Counted from the first letter of the stretch, positions 34,255 through 43,545 are shown. The stretch is 64,000 nucleotides of DNA from Saccharothrix luteola (GCF_020859565.1 NZ_JAJHUO010000046.1:1-64000); one strand, 5' to 3'. Translations and numbers: made by a program. The notes: generated by a model not told the origin, from the letters alone.

Positions 34255-35784
34255 ATGGGAGAGTTCCGCGCGCCCTGGATTCGATCAGACCGAGCGGTCG
34301 GTGTCGGTGCGGCGGTGGTGTTGGCGGCGGCGTTGGCCGTGACGCCCGCGCAGGCCGCCGAACCGCAGATCCGCGACGCCGGCGGCCCGACGGCCGTTCC
34401 GGGCAGCTACATCGTGGTGCTGGAGGACGGCGCCGGCACGGACGTGCTGGCCGCGAAGGTGGGCGCCCGCGTCACCCACCGCTACCGGTCGGCGCTGAAC
34501 GGTTTCGCCGCCACCATGAGCGAACGGGCGGCGAAGCGGTTGGCGGCCGACCCGGAGGTGGCCTACGTCGCCCAGGACCAGCGGGTGGACGTCCTGGCCG
34601 ACCAGCCGAACCCGCCGTCGTGGGGCCTGGACCGCGTCGACCAGCGCGACCTGCCCCTGAACGCGAACTACGGCTACGCGACCACGGCGGGCAACGTGCA
34701 CGCCTACATCATCGACACCGGCATCCGCGCCACGCACGCGGACTTCGGCGGTCGGGCCACCTTCGACGCCAACACCACCGGTGACGGCAACAACACGGAC
34801 TGCAACGGCCACGGCACGCACGTCGCGGGCACGGTCGGCGGCACGGCGCACGGTGTGGCGAAGGCCGTCCGGCTGCACGGCGTGAAGGTGCTCACGTGCT
34901 CCGGTTCGGGCACGATCGCGGGCGTCGTGGCGGGCGTGGACTGGGTCACGGCGAACGCGCAGAAGCCCGCCGTGGCGAACATGAGCCTCGGCGGCGGCGC
35001 GAACGACACGCTGGACGCGGCCGTGCGCCGGTCCATCGCGTCGGGCGTCACGTACGCCGTCGCGTCCGGCAACTCGAACGCCAACGCGTGCTCGTACTCC
35101 CCCGCCCGGGTGGCGGAGGCGATCACGGTCAACGCCTCGGACAGCTCCGACGCGAGGGCGACGTTCTCGAACTGGGGCACGTGCACGGACGTGTTCGCGC
35201 CGGGCGTGGGCATCACGTCGGCGTGGAGCACGGGCGACACCGCCACGAACACGATCAGCGGAACGTCGATGGCGTCGCCGCACGTGGCGGGCGCCGCCGC
35301 GCTGGTGCTGGCGGGCAGCCCGGGCGCGTCGCCGCAGCAGGTCCGGGACGCCTTGGTGTCCGCCGCGACGCCGAACAAGGTGGGCAACCCGGGCACGGGC
35401 TCGCCGAACGCGCTGCTGTTCACCGGTTCCGCGCCGCCGCCGCAGCCGGGCGCCGACACGCTGGTCCGGGGCGAGAGCCTCGGCGCGGGCCAGGCCAAGG
35501 TGTCCCAGGACGGCCGGTTCACGCTGGTCATGCAGGGTGACGGCAACCTGGTGCTGTACACGGCGGCCGGTCAGGCGCTGTGGCACACCAGCACGCACGG
35601 CACGGGCGCGGCCCGGGTGGTCCTCCAGCACGACGGCAACCTGGTGATCTACACGGCGGCCGGTCAGCCGGTGTGGCACACCAGCACGCACGGCACGGCG
35701 GCCGACCGGCTGATCGTGCAGAACGACTCGAACGTGGTCCTCTACGGCCCGACGGGCCAGGTCTTCTGGCACCGCCTGGCCTGA
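34255..35784 (+). CDS. Secreted subtilisin-family protease with C-terminal mannose-lectin domain
   Basis: 509 aa. Sec signal peptide (1 to about 34, cleavage after AQA); I9 inhibitor prodomain (about 49-115, SYIVVLEDG); S8 catalytic domain with Asp154 (DTG), His186 (GHGTHVAGT) and Ser338 (GTSMASPHVAG). A short Pro linker (about 392-400) leads to a bulb-type lectin domain with three QxDxNxVxY motifs (427-435, 458-466, 489-497). It is secreted and auto-processed, and the lectin probably targets it to mannose-bearing glycans. GAGGGAG precedes the ATG at 34255. The fusion of S8 and B-lectin is uncommon but known in actinomycetes. Confidence 0.95.
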   Translation: MGEFRAPWIRSDRAVGVGAAVVLAAALAVTPAQAAEPQIRDAGGPTAVPGSYIVVLEDGAGTDVLAAKVGARVTHRYRSALNGFAATMSERAAKRLAADPEVAYVAQDQRVDVLADQPNPPSWGLDRVDQRDLPLNANYGYATTAGNVHAYIIDTGIRATHADFGGRATFDANTTGDGNNTDCNGHGTHVAGTVGGTAHGVAKAVRLHGVKVLTCSGSGTIAGVVAGVDWVTANAQKPAVANMSLGGGANDTLDAAVRRSIASGVTYAVASGNSNANACSYSPARVAEAITVNASDSSDARATFSNWGTCTDVFAPGVGITSAWSTGDTATNTISGTSMASPHVAGAAALVLAGSPGASPQQVRDALVSAATPNKVGNPGTGSPNALLFTGSAPPPQPGADTLVRGESLGAGQAKVSQDGRFTLVMQGDGNLVLYTAAGQALWHTSTHGTGAARVVLQHDGNLVIYTAAGQPVWHTSTHGTAADRLIVQNDSNVVLYGPTGQVFWHRLA

Positions 35785-35791
35785 TCGCGAG

Positions 35792-35825
35792 GTGACGCCG
35801 GGGTCGACGGAGGCCCCGGCGTCAC
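35792..35825. terminator. Bidirectional terminator between convergent genes
   Basis: GTGACGCCGGGG / CCCCGGCGTCAC form a perfect 12-bp stem with a 10-nt loop, lying between the protease stop (35784) and the stop of the leftward membrane protein gene (35822). Confidence 0.75.
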
Positions 35826-36418
35826 GGTCGGACGCCGCTGGCCCGCAGCCGCCGGTCGGCCAGTGCCTTGATGGTCCCGGGGTCGCGGCGCCGCCAGCCC
35901 TCCACCGGGTCGCCGGGGAACGCCGCCAGGTCGCGCAGCGACAGCGTGGTCAACGCGTGGAGCGCGAGCAGGTCGAACCGCTCCTGGTCACGCAGCCGCC
36001 GCGCCACCGCGGCCCGTCGGGCGAACCGCAGCCGCAGCGGCAGCCACGTGATCAGCACGAACGCCAGCGGGATGGCGATGAGCGCGGTGGTGAGCCACAG
36101 CGCGGTGGACTCGACGGCCTGCACCTGGGCCTGGCCCGCGTCGGTCAGCGTGCCGCCCGCGGACCGGCCGCGTTCGAGCGCGTCGGCGAGCTTCCCGCCG
36201 ACCAGCGGCACCTCGCGGGCCTTGGCGGCGGCGTCGCCGAACGTGTCGGCCAGGCTCTGCCCGGCCTGGGACAGGCCGTCGCCGGGCGCGCGCAACGCGC
36301 GGACCGCGTCGCCCACCGCCCTGGCGACGTCGACCCAGAACCACGTCCAGGCGACCGCGAGCAGGTCGGCGACCACTTGCCACACCAGCCGGGGCGGGCG
36401 ATCCGCGTACCACTTCAT
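35822..36418 (-). CDS. Membrane protein of unknown function
   Basis: 198 aa from ATG 36418 (MKWYADRPP). A first hydrophobic segment (LVWQVVADLLAVAWTWFWVDVA), a soluble stretch of about 70 residues rich in Ala/Gly, a second helix (ALWLTTALIAIPLAFVLITWLPL) and a basic C-terminal domain of about 70 residues are visible. It is recognisable as a conserved actinobacterial protein but has no named function that I know. Confidence 0.7.
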   Translation of the reverse strand: MKWYADRPPRLVWQVVADLLAVAWTWFWVDVARAVGDAVRALRAPGDGLSQAGQSLADTFGDAAAKAREVPLVGGKLADALERGRSAGGTLTDAGQAQVQAVESTALWLTTALIAIPLAFVLITWLPLRLRFARRAAVARRLRDQERFDLLALHALTTLSLRDLAAFPGDPVEGWRRRDPGTIKALADRRLRASGVRP

Positions 36419-36519
36419 GAGGTGTGGTCTTACCACGCGGGCGTTACGGGAAACCGACGTGACGGTCGTCGCCGCGACCGCGGGTCGGTGTCGCGGCCGG
36501 TGGCACTAATGTCGCAAGC

Positions 36520-38817
36520 GTGGGGATGACGTTCGGTGAGCTGCTGCGCGCACACCGGCTGCGGGTCCGGTTGACGCAGGAGGAGCTGGCGGAGGGTTCC
36601 GGGGTCAGCGTGCGGGCGATCAGCGACATGGAGCGCGGTCGCGCGAAGGGGCCCCAGCGGCGCACGGTGGAGGCGCTGGCCGGTGTGCTCTCGTTGGCGG
36701 AGCACGAGATCCGGGAGTTGCTGGACGCGGCCAAGGAGGGTCGGGCGCGGCGCGCGCCGTCGCCCGCGACGCCGTCGGCGCTGCCACCGGACGTGGCCGA
36801 CCTGACGGGTCGCGAGGGCGAGCTGGCCGAGTTGGCGGCGGTGGCGGAGGGGACGCGGACGACGTCGTTGGTCGTGGTGCACGGTCCGCCGGGCGCGGGG
36901 AAGACGGCGTTGGCGGTGCGGGCGGCGTACCGGTTGGCGTCTCGTTTCGCGGACGGGTGCTTCTTCTTCAACCTGCGCGGGATGGACGTGCGGCCGGTGC
37001 ACCCGTCGGAGGTCGTGCACCGGATGTTGTTGGCGCTGGGCGTGCCGGAGAAGGAGATCCCGGCGGGTGAGGCGGAGCGCTCGGACCTGTACCGGGCGCG
37101 GTTGCGGGAGCGGTCGACGTTGTTGGTGCTGGACAACGCGTCCGACGAGGCTCAGGTGCGGCCGTTGTTGGCGACGGGGTCGGGGTCGTTGGTGCTGGTG
37201 ACGTCCCGGTTGGTGCTCGGCGGGTTGGAGGCGGGCCGTCGGCTGGGGTTGGACGTGCTGGACCCGGTCGAGTCGTTCGACCTGCTCGGCGCGATCGCCG
37301 GGCGGGCCAGGGTGGGCGCGGAGCCGGTGGCGACGGCGCGGGTGGCGAAGCTGTGCGGTCACCTGCCGCTGGCGCTGCGGATCGCGGGCAACCGGCTCGC
37401 GAGCCGTCCGAAGTGGACGATCGGGCACCTGGCCGGGCAGCTGGTGGACGAACGGCGGCGGTTGTCGGCGTTGACGGCGGGTGACCTCCAGGTGCGGACG
37501 GCGTTCGAGATGTCGTACCGGCAGCTCGGGGCGAAGGCGGCGGTGTTGTTCCGGCGGTTGTCGCTGGTGCCGGGCGCGGACTTCGGGCCGGACCTGGCCG
37601 CGGTGCTGGCCGATGTGGACCGGTTCGCGGCCGAGGACACGTTGGAGGAGTTGGTGGACATGAGCCTGCTGGACACCGCGGAGGTGCCCGGCCGGTACGT
37701 GTTCCACGACCTGATCCGGGTGTTCGCCGGTGAACGGCTGGTCGACGAGGAGCCGGCGCCGGTGGTGGCGCAGGGGTGGCGGCGGATGGCGGACTGGCTG
37801 CTGGGCACGGCGGTGACGGCGGCCGGGTTCTTCGGACCGGACGCGCGCACGACGCCGTCGGGGCCGTTGAGCAACCAGGAGGACGCGGACGCGTGGTTGA
37901 CGGCGGAGGCCGCGAACTGGTTGGGCGCGCTGCGGTGGGCGGGCTCGAACGGGTTGCACGCGGAGGTGTTGCGGCTGGCCACGGCGATGCACTGGTACTC
38001 GGACCAGCGCGGGCGGGCCGAGACTTGGGTCGAGGTGTTCACCGCGGGGGTGGCGGCGGCGCGGGCGTTGGGCAGCGTGCGCGACGAGGCCGTGCAGCTG
38101 AACTTCCTGACGTGGACGCTGTCGGTGCTGATGCGCCGGTACCCGGAGGCGTTGGCGTTGTACGAGGAGGCGTGGCGCGCGTCGGTGGCGGCGGGTGACG
38201 TGACGGAGCAGGGCTGGGCCGTGCACTACCGGTCGGTGTCGGAGCTGCGGACCGGGCGGTTGGAGGAGGCGCAGGTCAGCGCGGTGCGGGCGCAGGAGCT
38301 GTTCCGGCAGGCGGGGTTCCCGCTGGGTGAGCAGATCTCGTTGTCGTGCTTGGGGTTGGTGCTCGACGGGTTGGCGCGGTACGAGGACGCGGTGCGGGTG
38401 CACCGGGAGCTGCTGGCGAACGTGCGGTCGGGGAAGCTGGACCTGGCGCCGGTGATGGCGAGCGAGATGTCGGCGACGCTGCTGGTGCGCACGGCGGACA
38501 CGCTGGGCCGGTTGGAGCGGTGGCCGGAGGTGCTGGCGGCGGTGGACGAGGCGCTGGAGCTGCTGCGGGCGACGACCGCGCTCTCGAGCCTGTGCGACGC
38601 GCTGTACCTGCGGGGGTTGGCGCTGCGCGAGCTGGGTGACGCGGTGGGGGCGCGGGCCGAGCTGGTGCGGGCGGTGGCGGTGGCCGAGGAGCACGAGCAC
38701 CCGCGCTTGGCGGTGGTGCTCGGCGCGTTGGCCGATGTCCACGAGGCCCTGGGCGACCCGGTCGAGGCTGGGGTGTCCCGCGACCGGGCCGCGGCCGTGG
38801 AGTCAGCCGATCGGTGA
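36520..38817 (+). CDS. STAND-type regulator: XRE HTH - NB-ARC - TPR
   Basis: 765 aa. An XRE helix-turn-helix (about 5-60, TQEELAEGSGVSVRAISDMERG) is followed by an NTPase with Walker A GPPGAGKT (122-129), Walker B LLVLDNAS and GHLPLALRIAGNRL, then a winged-helix segment and TPR-like repeats to the end. Such proteins act as ligand-gated transcription switches in streptomycetes. A TAATGT -10 (36507-36512) sits 8 bp before the GTG at 36520, so the mRNA may be leaderless. ATG 36526 is the alternative start. It is divergent from the membrane protein gene. Its target is unknown. Confidence 0.88.
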   Translation: MGMTFGELLRAHRLRVRLTQEELAEGSGVSVRAISDMERGRAKGPQRRTVEALAGVLSLAEHEIRELLDAAKEGRARRAPSPATPSALPPDVADLTGREGELAELAAVAEGTRTTSLVVVHGPPGAGKTALAVRAAYRLASRFADGCFFFNLRGMDVRPVHPSEVVHRMLLALGVPEKEIPAGEAERSDLYRARLRERSTLLVLDNASDEAQVRPLLATGSGSLVLVTSRLVLGGLEAGRRLGLDVLDPVESFDLLGAIAGRARVGAEPVATARVAKLCGHLPLALRIAGNRLASRPKWTIGHLAGQLVDERRRLSALTAGDLQVRTAFEMSYRQLGAKAAVLFRRLSLVPGADFGPDLAAVLADVDRFAAEDTLEELVDMSLLDTAEVPGRYVFHDLIRVFAGERLVDEEPAPVVAQGWRRMADWLLGTAVTAAGFFGPDARTTPSGPLSNQEDADAWLTAEAANWLGALRWAGSNGLHAEVLRLATAMHWYSDQRGRAETWVEVFTAGVAAARALGSVRDEAVQLNFLTWTLSVLMRRYPEALALYEEAWRASVAAGDVTEQGWAVHYRSVSELRTGRLEEAQVSAVRAQELFRQAGFPLGEQISLSCLGLVLDGLARYEDAVRVHRELLANVRSGKLDLAPVMASEMSATLLVRTADTLGRLERWPEVLAAVDEALELLRATTALSSLCDALYLRGLALRELGDAVGARAELVRAVAVAEEHEHPRLAVVLGALADVHEALGDPVEAGVSRDRAAAVESADR

Positions 38818-38935
38818 TGCGTTCCTAGCCATCGCCGGGTCCTTCCCTGCCTGCGTGCTACTTGGGGGTGCACCCAGTCAATCGCCTGCACCATCCCGGC
38901 ACCACGCAGAACAACCGGCAGAAGTACGTGCGTTC

Positions 38936-38990
38936 GCCCGTTCGGGCAACTGCCGGTGCGGTTGGCCGCCCATTCGGGCAAGTGCCGGTG
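38936..38990 (+). repeat. Paired direct repeat with palindromic core
   Basis: GCCCGTTCGGGCAACTGCCG (38936 on) recurs as GCCCATTCGGGCAAGTGCCG (38968 on), a 32-bp period of about three helical turns. Each copy has a GCCC-N4-GGGC palindrome. It lies just upstream of the pentapeptide gene, between it and the STAND regulator, and may be an operator pair. Confidence 0.55.
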
Positions 38991-39010
38991 GGACTGGCAG
39001 TGTGTCCAGC

Positions 39011-40003
39011 ATGAGGGATGTCGACCCTGCCTGGTCACGGAAGCTCAGGAGCGCGGAGCAGAGGAAGAGGCTGCGGACGGTCGCGCGGCGAACACTGCTG
39101 GCGTTGGCCCTGCTCGCGCTGGCCGTCGCGGCCGGGCCGCCGCTCCTCGCGCTGCTGGCTCACTTCATTGTGGGTCTGTCGGCCTTCATGTGGGCGAATA
39201 CCGGCTGGGGCCGCGACATGGTGCCCCTGATGGTGGTTGCCTCGGTCGCCGGTGTGCTGCTGTGGCTGGCCGCCCGGCGCTTCCGCGAGCGCACGGCGAG
39301 CGGTGGGCAGAGGTCCGCCTGGGCGTCGATGTCGGTCTCCGAGCGGACGTCCCTGATCACGTCGGTGACCGCGGTCGTGGCACTGGCCGTCACCGCGTTG
39401 TCCGTGCAGGCCACCCGCGAACAGGTCGAGCTGGCCGCGCGGGGCCAGGTGAACGACCGGTACGACAAGGCGGTGGGGCAGCTCGCCTCGGACAAGCCGG
39501 AGGTTCGCGTCGGCGGCATCCTGGCGCTGGAACGGGTGGCCATGGATTCCCCCGGCGAGGCCGGGATCGCGGCCGGGCTGCTCGCGGCCTTCATCCGGTC
39601 CGCGGCACAGCGGCAGGCACGCCCCTGCGATTCGGCCGACGACGTGAGGGTAGCGGTCTCGACGCTCACCAGGTTGGCGGTCTACGACAGTACGAGCGCC
39701 CTTGACCTGCGGAACACCTGCTTGTCGGGCACCTCGTGGCTCCGTGCGCAGCTGGTCGGCGCCGACTTCAGCGGCGCCGACCTCGAAGGCGCGCAGTTCG
39801 TGCAAGCCGAGCTGGGCAACTCGCGGTTCGTCGGCGCGAACCTCGGCAACGCCGTGTTCGTCGGCACGTCGCTCGCACACGCGGACCTCAGCGGCGCCAG
39901 TCTGCGTGGCGTCGACCTGACAGACGCAAACTTGAGGGGGGCGAAGCTGAGCGGGGCGGACGTGGGGCAGGCGAAGCTGCCCCCGGACGCCCCGACTCCC
40001 TGA
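39011..40003 (+). CDS. Pentapeptide-repeat membrane protein
   Basis: 330 aa. A basic N-terminus is followed by three membrane helices (LLALALLALAVAAGPPLLALL, MVPLMVVASVAGVLLWLAA, SLITSVTAVVALAVTALSV), a cytoplasmic helical region and about 15 pentapeptide repeats near 225-315 (A[DN]L[SR]GA pattern: ADFSGADLEGAQF...ADLSGASLRGVDLTDANLRGA). Pentapeptide coils form right-handed quadrilateral helices. Some mimic DNA and block gyrase, but the membrane anchor argues for a scaffold or sensor. ATG 39011 is used. It may be controlled by the upstream STAND protein through the paired repeat. Confidence 0.85.
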   Translation: MRDVDPAWSRKLRSAEQRKRLRTVARRTLLALALLALAVAAGPPLLALLAHFIVGLSAFMWANTGWGRDMVPLMVVASVAGVLLWLAARRFRERTASGGQRSAWASMSVSERTSLITSVTAVVALAVTALSVQATREQVELAARGQVNDRYDKAVGQLASDKPEVRVGGILALERVAMDSPGEAGIAAGLLAAFIRSAAQRQARPCDSADDVRVAVSTLTRLAVYDSTSALDLRNTCLSGTSWLRAQLVGADFSGADLEGAQFVQAELGNSRFVGANLGNAVFVGTSLAHADLSGASLRGVDLTDANLRGAKLSGADVGQAKLPPDAPTP

Positions 40004-40006
40004 CGG

Positions 40007-40390
40007 CTACTCCACGACCGCGAGCGCGTCGATCTCGACCAGCAGCTTGTCGGGCAGGCCGACGTAGACGGTGGTGCGGGCGGGGAACGGCTCTTCGGTG
40101 ACGAACTCGCCGTAGGCGGCGTTCATCTCGGCGAAGTGCGCGGTGTCGGTGAGGTAGACGCGCAGCATCACCACGTCGGCGAGGGTCGCGCCGCCGGCCG
40201 CCAGCACGGCGATCACGTTGCGCATCGCCTGCCTGGTCTGCTCGGCCGCGGTGTCGCCGACGATGGTGCCGGTGGCCGGGTCGAACGCGACCTGGCCCGC
40301 CACCTGGAGCACGGGGCCCTTGCGGACGCCCTGGGAGAACGCGGCCACGGGGGTGGGCGCGTCGGCGGTCCTGATCTCGGTCTTCGCCAT
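40007..40390 (-). CDS. RidA-family enamine/imine deaminase
   Basis: 127-aa RidA/YjgF/YER057c/UK114 protein. It hydrolyses reactive imine/enamine intermediates released by PLP enzymes to the keto acid plus ammonia. The trimer-forming fold and motifs (FSQGVRKGPVLQVAGQ, RVYLTD, FPARTTVYVG with the substrate Arg, and VEIDALAV) are intact. It follows the IclR gene by 58 bp on the same strand. Its placement beside a D-amino-acid deaminase is a sensible metabolic match. Confidence 0.93.
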   Translation of the reverse strand: MAKTEIRTADAPTPVAAFSQGVRKGPVLQVAGQVAFDPATGTIVGDTAAEQTRQAMRNVIAVLAAGGATLADVVMLRVYLTDTAHFAEMNAAYGEFVTEEPFPARTTVYVGLPDKLLVEIDALAVVE

Positions 40391-40448
40391 GGGTCGTGCG
40401 TTCCTCTCTCTGGTGGTCCGTCGGCCGCGTGGCGGCGGTGACGGTTCG

Positions 40449-41198
40449 TCAGTCGCGCGGCGTCCAGCCGCACTCGACGGAGGCGGCCCGCGCGGTGGCG
40501 AGCAGGTCGGGCACGTGGCCGAGCAGCCCGTCGAAGTCCAGCAGCACCTTGGGCACGGACATCGACACGGCGGCGACGACCTCGCCGCGGGCGCCGCGGA
40601 CGGGCGCGGCGACGCAGTGGATGAAGTCCTCGTGCTCGGCGTTGTCGACGGCGTAGCCGGCGGCGCGGACGCGGTCCAGCTCGGCCAGGTAGGCGTCCGG
40701 CGTGGTGATGGTGTTCGCGGTCAGCGGCACGTAGTCGATGGACCGGGCGACCTCGCGGCGGCGTGGCTCGGGCAGGTCCGCCAGCAGCACCTTGGCGACG
40801 GCGGTGCAGTGCAGCGGGGCCCGTCTGCCGATGCGCGAGTACATCCGCATCGGGTGGGTGCTGTCGTACTTGTCGATGTAGATGACCTCGCCGTCCTCGT
40901 AGGAGGCCAGGTGGACGGTGTAGCCGGTGCGGGCGTTGAGGTCGCGCAGGGCGTTCTCGGCGCTGCGCCGCACGTCCCGCTCCTCCAGCGCCCGGTTGGC
41001 CAGGTCGAACAGGGCGGTGCCCAGCCGGTAGTGGTGCACGCCCTCGCGCTGCACGAACCGGTGCGACTCCAGCGTGCGCAGCAGCCTCATGGTGGTCGAC
41101 TTGTGCACCTCGATGACGCCCGACAGCTCGTCCAGCGTCTTCGGCCCGGTGGCCAGTTCCCCCACCAGGGTCAGCGCCCGGTCCAGGCTTTGGCTCAT
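40449..41198 (-). CDS. IclR-family transcriptional regulator
   Basis: 249 aa. The N-terminal winged helix-turn-helix (KTLDELSGVIEVHKSTTMRLLRTLESH) is followed by the IclR effector domain (YEDGEVIYIDKYDSTHPMRMYSRIG...LHCTAVAKVLLADLP). The start overlaps the sugar-kinase stop as ATGA. It is the likely local regulator of the D-amino-acid locus, acting at the divergent promoter around 42164-42281. Confidence 0.94.
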   Translation of the reverse strand: MSQSLDRALTLVGELATGPKTLDELSGVIEVHKSTTMRLLRTLESHRFVQREGVHHYRLGTALFDLANRALEERDVRRSAENALRDLNARTGYTVHLASYEDGEVIYIDKYDSTHPMRMYSRIGRRAPLHCTAVAKVLLADLPEPRRREVARSIDYVPLTANTITTPDAYLAELDRVRAAGYAVDNAEHEDFIHCVAAPVRGARGEVVAAVSMSVPKVLLDFDGLLGHVPDLLATARAASVECGWTPRD

Positions 41199-42163
41199 CG
41201 ACGTCTCCTCAGGTGTGCGGCGGCCCACGTGCGGGAATCGGCGTCCAGCAGTGGCACGGTCACCGCGGGCGGCAGCGACTCGCCGACATCCTCCCTGGTG
41301 AGCAGCGCGGAGGCGGCTTGGAGGTGCCCGGCGCGCAGTCGGCGCGTCGGCGGCTCGCCGGCGAGGTGCGCGGCGAGGTAGCCGGCGGCGAACGCGTCGC
41401 CCGCGCCGACGGGTTCCACCACGTCCACCCGCAGTCCCGGCTGGAACGTCGACGCACCGCCTTCGACGACGGTCGCGCCGCGTGCGCCGTGCTTGACCAC
41501 GAGCGTCGTCGGTCCGGGCAGCAACGCCCTCAGCTCCGCCGGATCGCCGACACCCCACACGGCCTGCGCCTCGTCGGCGCCGGCGAGCACGATGTCCGCC
41601 GCGTCGGCGAGTCCCCGCAGCACGGCCGGGTCGCGGTCGCGCCACAGCGCGGGCCGCCAGTTCAAGTCGAACGACACCGGCGCGGACCGCGGCCGGCGCA
41701 GGACGGCGCGCAGCAGTTCGAGGCAGCTGTCCGAGAGAGCCGCGGTGATGCCGCTGACGTGGATCAGCGCGATGTCGTCCCAGCGCAGGCGGTCCAGCGT
41801 GGCCGGCCCCATCGCGGACGCCGCCGAGCCGCGCCGGTAGTACCGCACCGGGCTGCCGGCGGCGTCGGCTTCCTTGACGTAGAGGCCGGTCGGCCGGTCG
41901 GGGTCGACGCGCACGCCGGTGACGTCCACGCCCGCGCCGCCCACCGCGTCGAGGACCGCGCCGCCGAACGCGTCGTCGCCGACCGCGCTCACCCAGCGGC
42001 TGCGCACGCCGAGCCGGGCCAGGTGGATGGCCACGTTGGACTCGGCGCCGCCGATCGCCCTGGTCCACGTGCGCGCCGCGCGCACCGGGCCGGGTTCGGC
42101 GGGCACCAGCACCGCCATGGTCTCGCCCAGGCACACCACGCCGCCCGGCAGGTCGAACCGCAT
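41195..42163 (-). CDS. PfkB-family sugar kinase (2-keto-3-deoxygluconate kinase-like)
   Basis: 322-aa ribokinase-fold kinase. N-terminal GETMAVLVP and GGAESNVAIHLARLG, substrate-contact SFDLNWRPALW and the catalytic GAGDAFAAGY (Asp as base) are present. It most resembles KDG kinases. The ATG at 42163 is first in a leftward operon with iclR and ridA. In similar actinobacterial loci a KDG kinase accompanies D-amino-acid deaminase genes. The metabolic connection is not obvious from sequence. Confidence 0.9.
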   Translation of the reverse strand: MRFDLPGGVVCLGETMAVLVPAEPGPVRAARTWTRAIGGAESNVAIHLARLGVRSRWVSAVGDDAFGGAVLDAVGGAGVDVTGVRVDPDRPTGLYVKEADAAGSPVRYYRRGSAASAMGPATLDRLRWDDIALIHVSGITAALSDSCLELLRAVLRRPRSAPVSFDLNWRPALWRDRDPAVLRGLADAADIVLAGADEAQAVWGVGDPAELRALLPGPTTLVVKHGARGATVVEGGASTFQPGLRVDVVEPVGAGDAFAAGYLAAHLAGEPPTRRLRAGHLQAASALLTREDVGESLPPAVTVPLLDADSRTWAAAHLRRRR

Positions 42164-42247
42164 CCGGACTCCTTGATCGACGGTGTCGGCTGATTGACGG
42201 GCAGGCGACCGAATGTTACACACTCCAGCAGCACATCGCGCAATAGC

Positions 42248-42266
42248 CGTTGCAATATACGCAACG
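42248..42266. promoter_or_regulatory. Inverted repeat, likely IclR operator, in the divergent promoter
   Basis: CGTTGC-N7-GCAACG is a perfect 6-bp inverted repeat centred between the divergent kinase and deaminase genes. GCAATA also recurs at 42241 and 42252. A rightward promoter candidate TTGACG-N16-TTACAC lies at about 42193-42220. IclR proteins bind such short palindromes, so this is the best operator candidate for the locus regulator. Confidence 0.5.
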
Positions 42267-42281
42267 TTAGGAGCGGGAGAC

Positions 42282-43535
42282 GTGGATCTCGACGCTGTGG
42301 CCGCCATCCGCGACGAGCGGGTCGACTGGCGGTTCAAGGGCCTGCCCGCCGACGCGTTCGGCGCCACGATCGGCGAGGTCGCGGCCCGCCGGCTCGACCT
42401 GTTCGCCGACGGGTTCGTCGGCCCCCTGGTCGTGCTGGACGCCGCCGCGCTGGAGCACAACCTCGCCACCATGGCCCGCTGGTGCGCCGACCGCGGCGTG
42501 CTGCTGGCGCCGCACGGCAAGACGACCATGGCCCCGCAGCTGTTCGCCCGCCAGTTGGCGCACGGCGCGTGGGGGATCACCGCGGCCAACACCAGCCAGC
42601 TGCGGGTGTACCGGGCGTTCGGGGTGGAGCGGGTGGTGCTGGCCAACCAGCTCGTCGACCCCGCCGGGCTGCGGTGGCTGGCCGCGGAACTGGCCGCCGA
42701 CGACACGTTCGAGTTCACCTGTTGGGTGGACTCCGTCGCGGGGGTGGCGCGGATGACCGAGGCGCTCGGCGCGGTCGAACGGCCGGTCGACGTGCTGGTC
42801 GAGCTCGGGGCGCGCGGCGGGCGGACCGGCGCGCGTGACCAGGCCACCGCGCTGGAGGTGGCGCGGGCCGCCGCCGCGAGCCCCGCGTTGCGCCTGGCCG
42901 GCGTCGGCGGCTACGAGGGCGCGCTGGCGCACGACGCGTCACCGGCGGCGCGGTCCGTCGTGGACGGTTACCTGGACTCGGTGCGCGAGTTGGCGATCGC
43001 GCTGCGGGACGTGTTCGAGGTCGACGAGCCGATCGTCACGGTGGGTGGCAGCGCGTACTTCGACCAGGTGGCGGCGAAGCTCACCGAGCCGTGGCCGTTC
43101 CCGGTGCGGCCGGTGCTGCGCAGCGGCGCGTACATCACCCACGACGACGGGTTCTACCGCGGCATCTCACCCCTGGGCCGCACGCCCGGCGCGCAACCGT
43201 TCCGCAGCGCGCTGCGCGCGTGGGCGCAGGTCACCTCACGCCCGCAGCCCGACCTGGCGCTGCTGACGCTGGGCAAGCGGGACGCGTCGTTCGACGAGGG
43301 CCTGCCCGAACCGCAGGTGGTGCGCGGCCGGGACGGCGTCGAGCGGCCGTTCGCCGCCGAGGTCACCGCGCTCAACGACCAGCACGCGTTCGTGCGGCTG
43401 TCCGGTGACGAGGTCGAGGTCGGCGACTGGGTCGGCCTCGGCCTGTCGCACCCCTGCACGGTGTTCGACAAGTGGCCGCTGATCCCGGTGGTCGAGGGCA
43501 CCACCGTGGTCGACCTGGTGCGCACCTACTTCTAG
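42282..43535 (+). CDS. PLP-dependent D-amino-acid deaminase/dehydratase (DSD1-like)
   Basis: 417 aa. An alanine-racemase-type PLP barrel holds Lys80 in LLAPHGKTTMAP. The C-terminal D-serine-dehydratase-like domain carries a Zn-binding His-x-Cys pair (SHPCTVFDKW). Such enzymes deaminate D-serine, D-threonine or related amino acids to 2-keto acids. The GTG at 42282 follows GGGAG and is preferred over the upstream in-frame start because homology starts there. It is the first of a rightward operon with the deacylase and the GntP permease. Confidence 0.9.
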   Translation: MDLDAVAAIRDERVDWRFKGLPADAFGATIGEVAARRLDLFADGFVGPLVVLDAAALEHNLATMARWCADRGVLLAPHGKTTMAPQLFARQLAHGAWGITAANTSQLRVYRAFGVERVVLANQLVDPAGLRWLAAELAADDTFEFTCWVDSVAGVARMTEALGAVERPVDVLVELGARGGRTGARDQATALEVARAAAASPALRLAGVGGYEGALAHDASPAARSVVDGYLDSVRELAIALRDVFEVDEPIVTVGGSAYFDQVAAKLTEPWPFPVRPVLRSGAYITHDDGFYRGISPLGRTPGAQPFRSALRAWAQVTSRPQPDLALLTLGKRDASFDEGLPEPQVVRGRDGVERPFAAEVTALNDQHAFVRLSGDEVEVGDWVGLGLSHPCTVFDKWPLIPVVEGTTVVDLVRTYF

Positions 43536-43545
43536 GGGGTTCGGC

